Part shown: positions 1-9,312 of the stretch, piece after piece
Layout: each line of letters opens with the position of its first letter
How positions within the stretch are numbered: the stretch's first letter is position 1
NCBI GenBank assembly: GCA_028695735.1
Contig: JAQVIJ010000001.1
Span: forward strand, 518,447 to 582,446
Direction: 5' to 3'
DNA: 64,000 bases
Origin: Deltaproteobacteria bacterium
GTDB taxonomy: Bacteria; Desulfobacterota; Dissulfuribacteria; Dissulfuribacterales; DYLC01
Notes under the pieces: generated by a model
Database searches by the model: none
What the model saw: only the letters and a program-made list of their open reading frames with translations
What the model was told of the DNA's origin: nothing
Made by a program: the position numbers and the translations under genes

Positions 1-1352
<1,352 letters not shown>

Positions 1353-2504
1353 TTATATTATAATTGGCATAAATATACTTAAAAAACCTTCGTCCTCTGA
1401 ACCAGTTATTAAACATGGACTTTTTGAGTTGTTAATTGTTAAATTAATATTTTTTGATCTCATTACAGATAATATATTCAATACAAACCTTCCATTGAAA
1501 ACTATTTCTGTAAAATTAGCATTTTCTACATTTACAGGTATTGTTTCTTTTGCTCTTCCTGTTTCATTTTGTAGTGTTTCAAGTTCAAGGATATCATTGT
1601 TTAGTTTTATTTTTATTGAATCATAAACATCATTCGTTAATATGGTTAATCTTTTTAGTGTGTTAATAAGTTTTAACCTATCTATTGTTATTGAATTGTT
1701 TTTATTTTCTGGAATTATAGCTCTATAAGGAGGAAATTTATCATCTATTAATCTAATTGTGATATTTTCATTTTCGCCTTCTGTCAATACAAAAAGAAAT
1801 TTATCTTGTATTGCTATATTTATAGATTTACATCTATCAAGTATCTTTTTTAATTCACTTGCTCCTTTTTTAGGAATAATAATAGGTTTTTCTAATTCAA
1901 AATCAGAATCAATAATTTTATCTATTAAACTTAGTCTTAAACTGTCTGAACTTACCATTCTTATCTTTTTTAAATTATTTTCATTTATTACTTCAAAATT
2001 AATCCCTGTTAAGCCTATTTTAGTTTTTGCATCATCAGATGCTATTGAAAATATAGTTTTATCTATCATTTCTTTTAATATAGATGATTCTATTGATAGA
2101 AATTTTTCGTTTGTATATTTTATAAATCTTGGAAATTCATCAGCAGGAAGACCAGCTATTTCATATTCCATCTCTTCATTATCTGTTTCTGTATTATTTT
2201 CAGATTTTATTTTTATCCAGAAATTATCACTTTCTTCTATTCTTATATTTTCAAAAGGTAATTCTTTAGTTAATTCATATATCTTTTTAGGATCTAATAA
2301 TATAGAACCTTCTTTTTTTATATCACAAGAAAGTTTTGTTTGATAACTTATCTCAAGATCTGTTGCCTCAATGATTAATTTAGCATCGTTTGTATATAAA
2401 AGTATATTTTTTAAAACAGACATGGTGGTTTTTTTATCTATAAAATTTTGTGCACAAGAAAGTGCTTCCAATAAATCGGTTCTTTTTACTATTAATTCAA
2501 TCAT
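1353..2504 (-). CDS. dnaN: DNA polymerase III sliding clamp (beta subunit)
   Basis: Ring-shaped processivity clamp of the replicative polymerase. The 383-residue product has normal length for DnaN. It shows the three-domain clamp pattern from an N-terminal MIELIVKRTDLLEAL, through LPADEFPRF and DDKFPPYRAIIP, to a C-terminal PCLITGSEDEGFLSIFMPI. A clear AGGAG ribosome site precedes the ATG. It sits just upstream of gyrB on the same strand, a gene pair typical of origin regions, but dnaA and recF are not beside it. Codon use is extremely AT-rich (Lys AAA, Ile ATA/ATT, Asn AAT dominate), unlike the C1 locus and other genes in this window. Confidence 0.96.
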   Translation of the reverse strand: MIELIVKRTDLLEALSCAQNFIDKKTTMSVLKNILLYTNDAKLIIEATDLEISYQTKLSCDIKKEGSILLDPKKIYELTKELPFENIRIEESDNFWIKIKSENNTETDNEEMEYEIAGLPADEFPRFIKYTNEKFLSIESSILKEMIDKTIFSIASDDAKTKIGLTGINFEVINENNLKKIRMVSSDSLRLSLIDKIIDSDFELEKPIIIPKKGASELKKILDRCKSINIAIQDKFLFVLTEGENENITIRLIDDKFPPYRAIIPENKNNSITIDRLKLINTLKRLTILTNDVYDSIKIKLNNDILELETLQNETGRAKETIPVNVENANFTEIVFNGRFVLNILSVMRSKNINLTINNSKSPCLITGSEDEGFLSIFMPIII

Positions 2505-2672
2505 TTTATATCTCCTATATTAGATAATAAAAATAAACCCTGTTAATTTTGTTGAAAAACAAATAACCATTTGATTTTTAAACAAAAATACATCACATTT
2601 AATTGTATATTTCTGTTGTTTTTTGTTAAAATTAAAAAATCAAAGACATCAACAGTTCTAAACAATATCTTT

Positions 2673-2701
2673 TTGACATGAAATCAACAATACTATATAG
2701 T
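2673..2701 (+). promoter_or_regulatory. Probable sigma-70 promoter for midA
   Basis: TTGACA at 2673-2678 and TATAGT at 2696-2701 are separated by 17 bp, close to the consensus, about 60 bp upstream of the midA start. It lies in the AT-rich 259-bp gap between the divergent genes dnaN and midA. I saw no TTATCCACA-type DnaA boxes in this gap. Inferred from sequence match only. Confidence 0.55.
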
Positions 2702-2763
2702 TGTTTTAAAGGTTCCTTTTTAGATAATTTTGTCCTTCAATGCCTTAAATATAACATAATTTC

Positions 2764-3891
2764 ATGAAAATATCAGCACTTAAAGAAAGAATAGTCGAAA
2801 AAATAAAAACAAAAGGTCCCATTGCCTTCCAGGAATTCATGCGAATGTGCCTGTATGACAAGGACTTCGGCTATTATACAAAACCCGACAGAATCGGAAT
2901 CAAGGGTGATTATATCACAAGCTCACACTGTTCCCCTTTATTTTCCAGATTGCTTGCCAATCAATTTATAGAATTTTGGGAGCTATTGGGAAAAGGGAAT
3001 TTTTGTCTTGTGGAAATGGGGGCTGGGGCTGGTTTTTCCGCCAAAGACATTCTGAATTATATAAGGCCTCATCCTTTTTATGAAAAGATAAGATATGTCA
3101 TCATCGAACAAAACGAGGCTGCAAAAGAGACTCATAAGCGATTATTGTCTGATTTTTTGAACAAAATTACCTGGCTTGATTCATTGGAGGATTTGAATGA
3201 GTTCACTGGTTGTGTCTTTTCAAATGAGCTCTTGGACGCCTTTCCCGTGCATGTGATTCAAAAGGACTCTTCTCAATTCCATGAGATTTATGTGGATTTC
3301 AACGGCCGGGAATTGTGTGAAAAGACAGGGCCGCTCAGTTCTGTTGCCTTACAAGAATATGTCTTAAACCATGTTCCCTCTGATTTGCCCAATGGCTACA
3401 GAACCGAGGTGAATCTGGCTATTCAACCCTGGCTCTCAGCCATCGCAGCACGCATGATAAGCGGTTTTGTTTTGACGATAGATTATGGACATTCTGCCAA
3501 TGAGTTCTTTGACTTAAGTAGAAACAGGGGGACATTGATGTCTTATGTGTCCCACCGAACCTCCGAAGACCTCTTTGCCTGCCCAGGAGAACAGGATATA
3601 ACCGCTCATGTAAATTTTTCTGATCTAAATCGAGTGGGTTTACAATTGGGGTTTTCTACCATAGGTTATGCCCAGCAGTGGGCATTTTTGGGCAGCCTGG
3701 ACTTTGAAAAGACCTTAAAGGACACATACCCAAATCTCACACCATTTTCTCCTGAGATGGCTGGTATAAAGATGTTGATCTTTCCACAGGGCATGGGAAC
3801 AAGTCACAAGGTCATGGTTCAAGCGAAGGATGTAAAAATCAACGGGAAAATCAAGGGATTTTTGTTACAAAACAGAATGGATAGGCTATGA
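2764..3891 (+). CDS. MidA/NDUFAF7-family SAM-dependent methyltransferase
   Basis: A 375-residue member of the class I methyltransferase family that includes mitochondrial NDUFAF7/MidA, which methylates an arginine in a complex I subunit. Family landmarks are FGYYTKP and GDYITSS (residues 35-54), the SAM-binding glycine motif EMGAGAGFSA (about 84-93) and FSNELLDAFP (about 152-161). The bacterial target is not established. The ATG follows an AT-rich leader with a good promoter, and the stop overlaps the start of the HAD gene by 4 bp (ATGA), implying a midA-HAD-kptA-like operon. No complex I genes are nearby, so the substrate here is open. Confidence 0.85.
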   Translation: MKISALKERIVEKIKTKGPIAFQEFMRMCLYDKDFGYYTKPDRIGIKGDYITSSHCSPLFSRLLANQFIEFWELLGKGNFCLVEMGAGAGFSAKDILNYIRPHPFYEKIRYVIIEQNEAAKETHKRLLSDFLNKITWLDSLEDLNEFTGCVFSNELLDAFPVHVIQKDSSQFHEIYVDFNGRELCEKTGPLSSVALQEYVLNHVPSDLPNGYRTEVNLAIQPWLSAIAARMISGFVLTIDYGHSANEFFDLSRNRGTLMSYVSHRTSEDLFACPGEQDITAHVNFSDLNRVGLQLGFSTIGYAQQWAFLGSLDFEKTLKDTYPNLTPFSPEMAGIKMLIFPQGMGTSHKVMVQAKDVKINGKIKGFLLQNRMDRL

Positions 3892-4517
3892 GATATAAAG
3901 TGGCTGTTTTTGACTGTGACGGTGTCTTGATCAACTCCGAGACATCCAATCTCTTCTACTACAATGAATTATTGAGGAGAATGGGGCGTTTTCCCTTGAC
4001 TCAAGAGGAATTTGCCTTTGTGCATTCCCACACAGCAGAGGAGTCTGTGGTATATCTTTTTAGGGAGGAATTGGGCTTTTCCTCTGATCTCATAGACAAG
4101 GCCTTGATGGAGATGAAAAACATTCCATATGCCAACTATCTGGATTTGTTGGAGTTGGAGCCAGGTGTGGTGGAGACATTACAACAGATTCGGCCACCCA
4201 TAAAAACAGCTATTTTCACCAATCGCACCACTACAATGCCCCGAATTACACAGCGATTTGGTTTTGATGCCCTTTTTGATTCCATTAAGACCGCATTGGA
4301 TGTAAAAAGACCCAAACCAGACCCTTCTGGTCTGATGGAATTGATGGAGTTTTTTGGTGTAACAGCAAGGGATGTGGTTTATGTGGGGGATTCCAGAGTG
4401 GATGAATTGGTTGCAAAGGCAGTGGGGGTTGACTTTTTTGCCTATAAAAACAAGGAATTAAAGGCAATGTTTCACGTGAAACATTTTAGTGAAATAGGGG
4501 GGTTGCTTTTGTGTTGA
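3888..4517 (+). CDS. HAD-superfamily hydrolase (phosphoglycolate-phosphatase-like)
   Basis: A 209-residue haloacid-dehalogenase-type phosphatase. Motif I is FDCDGV with nucleophile D9 and acid D11, motif II is TNRT (T111), the motif III lysine lies in VKRPKPDP (about 140), and motif IV is GDSRVDE (about 167). An alpha-helical cap occupies residues 15-85. The substrate cannot be told from sequence; phosphoglycolate or another small phosphomonoester is plausible. The start overlaps the midA stop by 4 bp and the 3' end overlaps the next gene by 7 bp. The codons for MFHVKH (194-199) coincide with a perfect parS palindrome, so this piece of the protein end is shared with a chromosome-segregation site. 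Confidence 0.85.
   Translation: MRYKVAVFDCDGVLINSETSNLFYYNELLRRMGRFPLTQEEFAFVHSHTAEESVVYLFREELGFSSDLIDKALMEMKNIPYANYLDLLELEPGVVETLQQIRPPIKTAIFTNRTTTMPRITQRFGFDALFDSIKTALDVKRPKPDPSGLMELMEFFGVTARDVVYVGDSRVDELVAKAVGVDFFAYKNKELKAMFHVKHFSEIGGLLLC
4466..4485. other. parS: parS centromere-like site (ParB binding)
   Basis: The core TGTTTCACGTGAAACA at 4468-4483 is identical to the widely conserved bacterial parS sequence, and the dyad extends to 20 bp (4466-4485). ParB/Spo0J nucleates on such sites near the origin to drive chromosome segregation. It lies inside the HAD coding region, in line with gyrB and dnaN about 3 kb away. I saw no second perfect copy in the window; partial half-sites (for example near 62925) do not complete the dyad. 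parA and parB are not in the window. Confidence 0.85.
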
Positions 4518-5260
4518 AAAATGAGTTGAAGCTGAACAAGCTGCTCAAGGCCATGCTCTCTGTGTGCCCTGATGCCTACGGGCTTGTGTTAAATGAAGAG
4601 GGTCGAATCTCCATAAAGGAGTTGCATCGGGCCGTGATTCAGGAAGAATCCTTTGGTTATGTGACCCCCATCTCTTTGACGCGATTTTTTGAAATGAATA
4701 GTGACTGTTATGAGGTCTTCAATGGAATGGTGAGGTGGAAGGGTCTTTTGGTTGTGCCACCTCTGAGAGAGGAGTCTCCGCCGAGTGTTTTATATGTGGC
4801 GGTAGCCGAAAATGTCTATGAGGTTGTTAAAAGACATGGCCTAAAAGGTATAAATGGAAGAGTGGCCATGTTTGTCTCGGGGGAGTTGGCTATGTCTGTG
4901 GCAAAACGAAGATATCAAAGCCCTGTGTTGTTAAAGGTGATAACTCAAAGGGCCATGGACCGGGGTTGTCATTTTTATTTGTATGGAGAACAGATTTATT
5001 TGTGTGATTATGTCCCTGCCGATGCCATCGTCTTTCCCTTGTTGTCTGTGAGCGCTCAAGGGGTTGCCAAGACATTAAAGAAGTCCAAGTCCTCTGAAAA
5101 AAAGAAAACAGAAGACGATGTCGTGGCAGCCGGTGGCTTCTTTTTAAAAATAGATTCAGTTGCTGACTCAGAGTCAGGCCGCAAGCGAAGGCAGAATAAA
5201 AAACAAGACCCTGATTGGAAGATTGCAAGAAGAAACAGCCGCAGGGGTGGTGTTTTTTAA
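4511..5260 (+). CDS. KptA/Tpt1-like (RNA 2'-phosphotransferase fold) protein, probably degenerate
   Basis: A 249-residue protein whose layout resembles KptA/Tpt1, enzymes that move a splice-junction 2'-phosphate to NAD. An N-terminal winged-helix-like stretch (LNKLLKAMLSVCPDAYGLVL, then ISIKELHRAV) is followed by SPPSVLYVAVAENVYEVVKRHGL and a C-terminal PVLLKVITQRAMDRGCHFYL. The catalytic Arg-His pair expected near residue 18 and the LYHGT-type histidine are not visible (LKAMLSVCP and LYVAVAEN instead), so activity is doubtful. A Lys/Arg-rich tail covers residues about 188-249. The start is GTG, overlapping the HAD gene by 7 bp. A tRNA-Arg gene follows by about 100 bp. The assignment is by remembered family pattern and is only moderate. 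Confidence 0.5.
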   Translation: MLKNELKLNKLLKAMLSVCPDAYGLVLNEEGRISIKELHRAVIQEESFGYVTPISLTRFFEMNSDCYEVFNGMVRWKGLLVVPPLREESPPSVLYVAVAENVYEVVKRHGLKGINGRVAMFVSGELAMSVAKRRYQSPVLLKVITQRAMDRGCHFYLYGEQIYLCDYVPADAIVFPLLSVSAQGVAKTLKKSKSSEKKKTEDDVVAAGGFFLKIDSVADSESGRKRRQNKKQDPDWKIARRNSRRGGVF

Positions 5261-5366
5261 AATTAGGCGCTTCCATATTTTTGGGTTTTGTTTTAATGTT
5301 GTGCAGGCATTTACAGTTGCTATTGTTTTCTTGTATTTTTATCTCTCTTTCTTGTTCTTATAATGC

Positions 5367-5442
<76 letters not shown>

Positions 5443-5464
5443 TTTTTTTGAAGGATTCAACGAT

Positions 5465-7153
5465 ATGCATCAGTTATTGAAGACAGAACCGTGCAGTATG
5501 TTACTTCTTGGAAACGAGGCCATTGTAAGGGGGGCATTAGAGGCAGGCGTTCGGGTTTCCGCAGCCTATCCTGGAACCCCCTCCTCTGAAATAGGCAATA
5601 ACCTCTTTCAAATCCATTCGGAATGCCCTGAGCTGGTATATTTTGAGTTTTCTGTCAATGAAAAGGTGGCTATGGAGGTGGCCGCTGCGGCGGCTGCAGC
5701 AGGGCTCAGAAGCCTTACCTGTATGAAACATGTGGGAATGAATGTGGCATCGGACGCCATGATGAGCCTTGCCTATGTGGGGGTAGGGGCTGGTATGGTG
5801 ATTGTCTGTGCCGATGACCCATCCATACATTCCAGTCAAAACGAGCAAGACAATAGATTTTATGGAAAGATGTCCTTTTTGCCCATTTTGGAGTCTTCTT
5901 CTCCTCAAGAGGCAAAGGACTTGGTCAAAAGGGCATTTGAACTCTCTGAGGCCCTGGAACTGCCTGTAATTCTGCGCACCACTACTCGTACGGCCCATGT
6001 GCGAGGCCCTGTGCAGCTCGAAGCCCTACCTGATGCCCCAAAGGGGCTGGGCAGGTTTCAGAAGGATGCAAGGCGTTGGGTCTTGGTGCCAGGGACTGCC
6101 AGGTTGAGACGAAAGGTCCTGCTGGAGCGTTTTGAACAGGCCGGCGCCATAAGTGAAGGCTTTGAGTTTAATGAAATAATTGGTAGCGGTGATGTGGGGA
6201 TAGTGGCCTCGGGTGTATCCCGTGGATATGTGTGGGATGCCCTTCATGACATGGATTGCACAAATCAGGTCTCCTTTCTTTCCCTTGTCATGACACATCC
6301 CTTGCCAGAAAAGACCATAGTAAATTTTGCCCAAAACAAAAAAATGCTCCTGGTTGTAGAGGAGTTGGAGCCGTTTTTAGAGGAAGAAATTCGAGGTGTT
6401 TTACAAAAAAATGGCGTTACAACCCCTGTTTATGGCAAAAATGGCGCATATCTGCCTCGCATGTCGGAGTTCAATCCTGCCCAGGTAAGGGCTGCCATAG
6501 CTAAGTTCTTGGGCCATTCATTGGTTCAGCAAGGGCCATTGCAACTCCCTGATATGCCGCCGCTTCCCATGAGGCCTCCTGCCCTGTGTAAGGGCTGTCC
6601 CCATACTGAAACCTATAACCTCATAAAAGAGGTGGTGCATGATTTGGGCTTGAATGAGGATGTGCTCTATCCCACTGATATAGGTTGTTACACCCTCGGA
6701 GTCATGCCACCCATTCAAATGGCGGATTACCTTATTTGTATGGGCTCAAGCGTGGGGAGCTCTGCGGGGTTTTCTGTCTCAACCCATCAAAAGATCATAT
6801 CGTTTATCGGGGATTCCACATTCTTCCATTCAGGGGTGTCTTCCCTCATAAACGCAGTACACCAGGGCCATCGCTTTTGTCTGGTTATTCTGGACAACTC
6901 CACCACCGCCATGACAGGTCATCAACCCAACCCAGGGATTCAATATGTGCCGCCTGAATACAAGAAGACTCGAGTGCCCATTGAGCAGGTGGTCAGGGGC
7001 TGTGGTGTGCAACATGTGTTTAAAATAAATCCGCACAAAAAGGACGAGTCATTACCGGTGGTTAGAGAGGCCCTTTCCTTGAATGAATTGGTGGTGATCA
7101 TATCCGAGTCCCCCTGCATTCTATATGCAAAAAAGGTAGGAGGAAGAAGATGA
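5465..7153 (+). CDS. iorA: Indolepyruvate:ferredoxin oxidoreductase, alpha subunit, lacking the terminal ferredoxin domain
   Basis: The thiamine-diphosphate subunit of the enzyme that oxidises aryl pyruvates to aryl-acetyl-CoA with ferredoxin. The start is taken at ATG 5465 (AAGGA ribosome site), not in the overlapping tRNA; the ATG at 5498 is an alternative. The 562-residue product has AYPGTPSSEIGN near the N-terminus, ALCKGCPHTETY, DIGCYTLG and the TPP motif GDSTFFHSGVSSL. It ends soon after SESPCILYAKK, where most family members continue for some 50-60 residues with two [4Fe-4S] ferredoxin motifs. No CxxCxxC cluster motif remains. iorB overlaps the stop by 4 bp, so the short form looks natural rather than frameshifted. 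Confidence 0.9.
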   Translation: MHQLLKTEPCSMLLLGNEAIVRGALEAGVRVSAAYPGTPSSEIGNNLFQIHSECPELVYFEFSVNEKVAMEVAAAAAAAGLRSLTCMKHVGMNVASDAMMSLAYVGVGAGMVIVCADDPSIHSSQNEQDNRFYGKMSFLPILESSSPQEAKDLVKRAFELSEALELPVILRTTTRTAHVRGPVQLEALPDAPKGLGRFQKDARRWVLVPGTARLRRKVLLERFEQAGAISEGFEFNEIIGSGDVGIVASGVSRGYVWDALHDMDCTNQVSFLSLVMTHPLPEKTIVNFAQNKKMLLVVEELEPFLEEEIRGVLQKNGVTTPVYGKNGAYLPRMSEFNPAQVRAAIAKFLGHSLVQQGPLQLPDMPPLPMRPPALCKGCPHTETYNLIKEVVHDLGLNEDVLYPTDIGCYTLGVMPPIQMADYLICMGSSVGSSAGFSVSTHQKIISFIGDSTFFHSGVSSLINAVHQGHRFCLVILDNSTTAMTGHQPNPGIQYVPPEYKKTRVPIEQVVRGCGVQHVFKINPHKKDESLPVVREALSLNELVVIISESPCILYAKKVGGRR

Positions 7154-7743
7154 AGAGAATGAGGTTGTTGTTTGTGGGGGTTGGAGGCCAGGGGACCCTG
7201 CTGGCATCCCGTCTTTTGGGCGAGGCTTGCATAAAAGAGGGCATTCCTGTGTTGTTGAGTGAGGTACATGGCATGGCCCAACGCGGGGGTGTAGTGGAGT
7301 CAACTGTGATGTTGGGGGGCCTGAAAAGCCCTTTGATCTCTCCTGGAGAAGCGGATGTGCTCATAGGTTTTGAGCCCCTTGAAACCTTGAGGGCCATTTC
7401 CTATTGCAACCAGAATTCTGTTGTCATTACCAGCCTTTCACCCATAGTGCCCAATGTGGTGAAATTGGGTGCCGCACAGTATCCGGATGTCTCAAGTGTC
7501 TTTGAGAGGATACGGAGTGGGGTGTCGGGTTTTTATGCCTGTGATGCAGAGGAGCTGGCAACCAAGGCGGGAAGCCCCAAATCTGTCAATGTGTTGTTGC
7601 TGGGTATGCTCATGGGAACAGGCCTTGTTCCTGTCTCTTTGGAGAGTATGGAGGAGACCATTAAAACACAGGTAAAACCCAAGACCGTGGAGGCCAACCT
7701 AAAGGCATTTCGCACAGGGGTTGAGCTGGTTTCTGGTAAATGA
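7150..7743 (+). CDS. iorB: Indolepyruvate:ferredoxin oxidoreductase, beta subunit
   Basis: A 197-residue gamma-domain (POR/IOR type) subunit, partner of IorA. Typical features are the N-terminal FVGVGGQGTLLASRLLGEA and SEVHGMAQRGGVVESTV (residues 7-53), and a later NVLLLGMLMG. It is coupled to iorA by an ATGA overlap and to the downstream lipoprotein by another. It would act in aromatic amino-acid breakdown or, in reverse, ferredoxin-dependent aryl-pyruvate synthesis. Confidence 0.92.
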   Translation: MKRMRLLFVGVGGQGTLLASRLLGEACIKEGIPVLLSEVHGMAQRGGVVESTVMLGGLKSPLISPGEADVLIGFEPLETLRAISYCNQNSVVITSLSPIVPNVVKLGAAQYPDVSSVFERIRSGVSGFYACDAEELATKAGSPKSVNVLLLGMLMGTGLVPVSLESMEETIKTQVKPKTVEANLKAFRTGVELVSGK

Positions 7744-8027
7744 AAATGAATTTGACTCGGCTTCGCATTCTCGTTATTTGTTTGTGTATGTTGGTGCTGA
7801 CCTCTCTGGTGGCATGTACAGAGGGTCAGCGCAAGGACTTGAAGCATTTCAAGTCTGATGTCATCGGCCTGAAGCGGCGTATCACGCTTTTTGATAACAA
7901 CGGAAAGCCCATCAAAACATGGGAGGGCAGGTTTAAGGTGGAGGTGATAGGTGGTTTTGCCTCCTTCATTGATGACAATGGCAAGGATGTCAAGGTAAGC
8001 GGTACGGTTGTGATAGAAGAGTTCTGA
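7740..8027 (+). CDS. Small predicted lipoprotein of unknown function
   Basis: A 95-residue protein with a positively charged start, a hydrophobic stretch ILVICLCMLVLTSLVAC and a lipobox-like LVAC giving Cys26 as the probable lipidated residue. The mature part is short, polar and beta-rich (ITLFDNNGKPIKTWEGRFKV). It overlaps iorB by 4 bp and is followed by scpB after 5 bp. I recognise no family. Cell-envelope location is inferred from the signal only. Confidence 0.7.
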   Translation: MKMNLTRLRILVICLCMLVLTSLVACTEGQRKDLKHFKSDVIGLKRRITLFDNNGKPIKTWEGRFKVEVIGGFASFIDDNGKDVKVSGTVVIEEF

Positions 8028-8032
8028 TAAAA

Positions 8033-8593
8033 ATGATGAGGCCTGGGCTGAAGACCATTTTAGAGGCCATGCTGTTTGTGGCGGAAAGGCCCCTGACCCC
8101 CCAGGAATTACATGGCCTGCTTCCGGAGTTTTCCAAGGGGGAAATTAGGGATTCCCTGCGAATCTTACAGGCAGAGTACGAACAGAATGGCCGTGGTTGG
8201 GAGTTAAAGGAGGTAGGAGGTGCCTTTCGTCTGCAATCCAGGAGTGATTTAAAGGAATGGGTGTTGCGGTTAAAAGGGGTATGCGCCCAGAGATTGAGTC
8301 GAGGCGCCCTGGAGACACTGTCGATCATTGCATATAAACAACCTGTTTCGCGGGCCGAAATAGAATACATTCGCGGTGTGGATGTAAGCGCCAACTTACG
8401 GGTTTTATTAGATAAGAAGTTTATAAAGATAGCAGGTAGAAAGGACACCCCTGGTCGTCCCCTGATCTATGGCACAACTAAGTATTTTTTGGAATTTTTT
8501 GGTTTGAGGGACATATCCGATCTTCCGGCCCTGAGCGAACTGGAGGATTCAGGGGCTTCCTCGCCGATTGTTTTGAATTATGTTGTAAATTGA
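8033..8593 (+). CDS. scpB: Segregation and condensation protein B
   Basis: The winged-helix kleisin-associated subunit of the SMC-ScpAB condensin. The 186-residue product has tandem winged-helix domains with the family motifs LEAMLFVAERPL (about 10-21), LSIIAYKQPVSRAEIEYIRGVD (about 97-118) and GRPLIYGTTKYFLEFFGL (about 143-160). scpA is not adjacent in the window. Its presence near parS, dnaN and gyrB agrees with an origin-proximal chromosome-maintenance neighbourhood. The ATG at 8033 or 8036 may be used; no strong ribosome site is visible. Confidence 0.9.
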   Translation: MMRPGLKTILEAMLFVAERPLTPQELHGLLPEFSKGEIRDSLRILQAEYEQNGRGWELKEVGGAFRLQSRSDLKEWVLRLKGVCAQRLSRGALETLSIIAYKQPVSRAEIEYIRGVDVSANLRVLLDKKFIKIAGRKDTPGRPLIYGTTKYFLEFFGLRDISDLPALSELEDSGASSPIVLNYVVN

Positions 8594-8603
8594 ATGGGAT
8601 TTG

Positions 8604-8666
8604 CTTCAAAGAGGTTTCAAAAATGTTCTTTTGTAAGATGGTGCATTTTTTGGAATCTCTTTGAAG
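8604..8666. repeat. Long imperfect hairpin between scpB and the next gene
   Basis: The left arm at 8604-8623 (CTTCAAAGAGGTTTCAAAAA) and right arm at 8647-8666 (TTTTTGGAATCTCTTTGAAG) pair at 18 of 20 positions around a 23-nt loop. It is not followed by a T-run, so it is not a standard terminator. It overlaps a possible -35 box (TTTGGA) with TATAAA at 8671. It may be an RNA processing or stability element, or a regulator site. Confidence 0.5.
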
Positions 8667-8693
8667 ACAGTATAAAAAGGAAGGGAGATGTAT

Positions 8694-9236
8694 ATGAGAA
8701 TGAAAAAGGTGATTTGTTGTGTGGCGTCTGCTGTTTCAATTGCGTTATTTTCCTTTGATGTCTCTGCCGGTCAGATTACTGAAAAGGATATCGCAAACGC
8801 CCAGCAGAAATGGGGGGACTGTATAGTCCAGATTGGAAAGGCATCTACTGAAAAGGGTGATTACAAGGCTGTGGCCGAAAAGTGTGTCACTGATCTGTAC
8901 GCCTATGACACAGGCACGGTGCTTTTCAAGCCAACCAAGGCGTCTGAAAAACAGTTCCGTTCAACCAAAAAAGAGGCATTGTCTTATTTCGTGACCGGTG
9001 ATGTGCCTGAAGACCATGGTTTCGCCCTGCAGCCCTGGTCAAAGGTGCGTTTCGAGCCTGCCGGAACCATTATCGACAGTGATTCGGCTATAACCATGGG
9101 CAATTACTATTTCACGGACGCCAAGACCGGCAAAGAGGTAAAGGTGGAATACACCTTTGGATATAAAGAGGGTAAGGATGGAAAATTATTGATAAATCTC
9201 CATCATTCGTCGTTGCCCTATACTCCTGTTCATTGA
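8694..9236 (+). CDS. Exported SnoaL/NTF2-like protein (often annotated as phosphoribosyl-AMP cyclohydrolase)
   Basis: A 180-residue product with a Sec signal peptide (MRMKKVICCVASAVSIALFS, cleavage probably after DVSA). The mature domain is of the cone-shaped SnoaL/CaMKII-association type: YKAVAEKCVTDLYAYD, VLFKPTKASEKQFR, ALSYFVTGDVPEDHGFAL and a closing LLINLHHSSLPYTP. Proteins with this pattern are frequently labelled phosphoribosyl-AMP cyclohydrolase, but no HisI metal-site motif is visible and the export signal argues against a role in histidine synthesis. The GGAAGGGAG at 8679-8687 favours the ATG at 8694 over those at 8688 or 8700. A terminator follows the gene. Confidence 0.7.
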   Translation: MRMKKVICCVASAVSIALFSFDVSAGQITEKDIANAQQKWGDCIVQIGKASTEKGDYKAVAEKCVTDLYAYDTGTVLFKPTKASEKQFRSTKKEALSYFVTGDVPEDHGFALQPWSKVRFEPAGTIIDSDSAITMGNYYFTDAKTGKEVKVEYTFGYKEGKDGKLLINLHHSSLPYTPVH

Positions 9237-9260
9237 TTTTGGGAATTTCCCGTATTGTTG

Positions 9261-9300
9261 TATAGGGGCGTAGTGGTTATCTGCGCCCCTATATTTTTTT
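9261..9300 (+). terminator. Rho-independent terminator after the exported SnoaL-like gene
   Basis: TATAGGGGCG (9261-9270) pairs perfectly with CGCCCCTATA (9284-9293) over 10 bp with a 13-nt loop, followed by a T-run at 9294-9300. The gene converging from the other side (FapA-like) ends at 9313. Confidence 0.88.
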
Positions 9301-9312
9301 GTGGACACGGTC

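Noticed and set aside
2505..2763. oriC with DnaA boxes between dnaN and midA
   Set aside because: The gap is AT-rich but I could not find TTATCCACA-like boxes in either orientation; dnaA is not adjacent.
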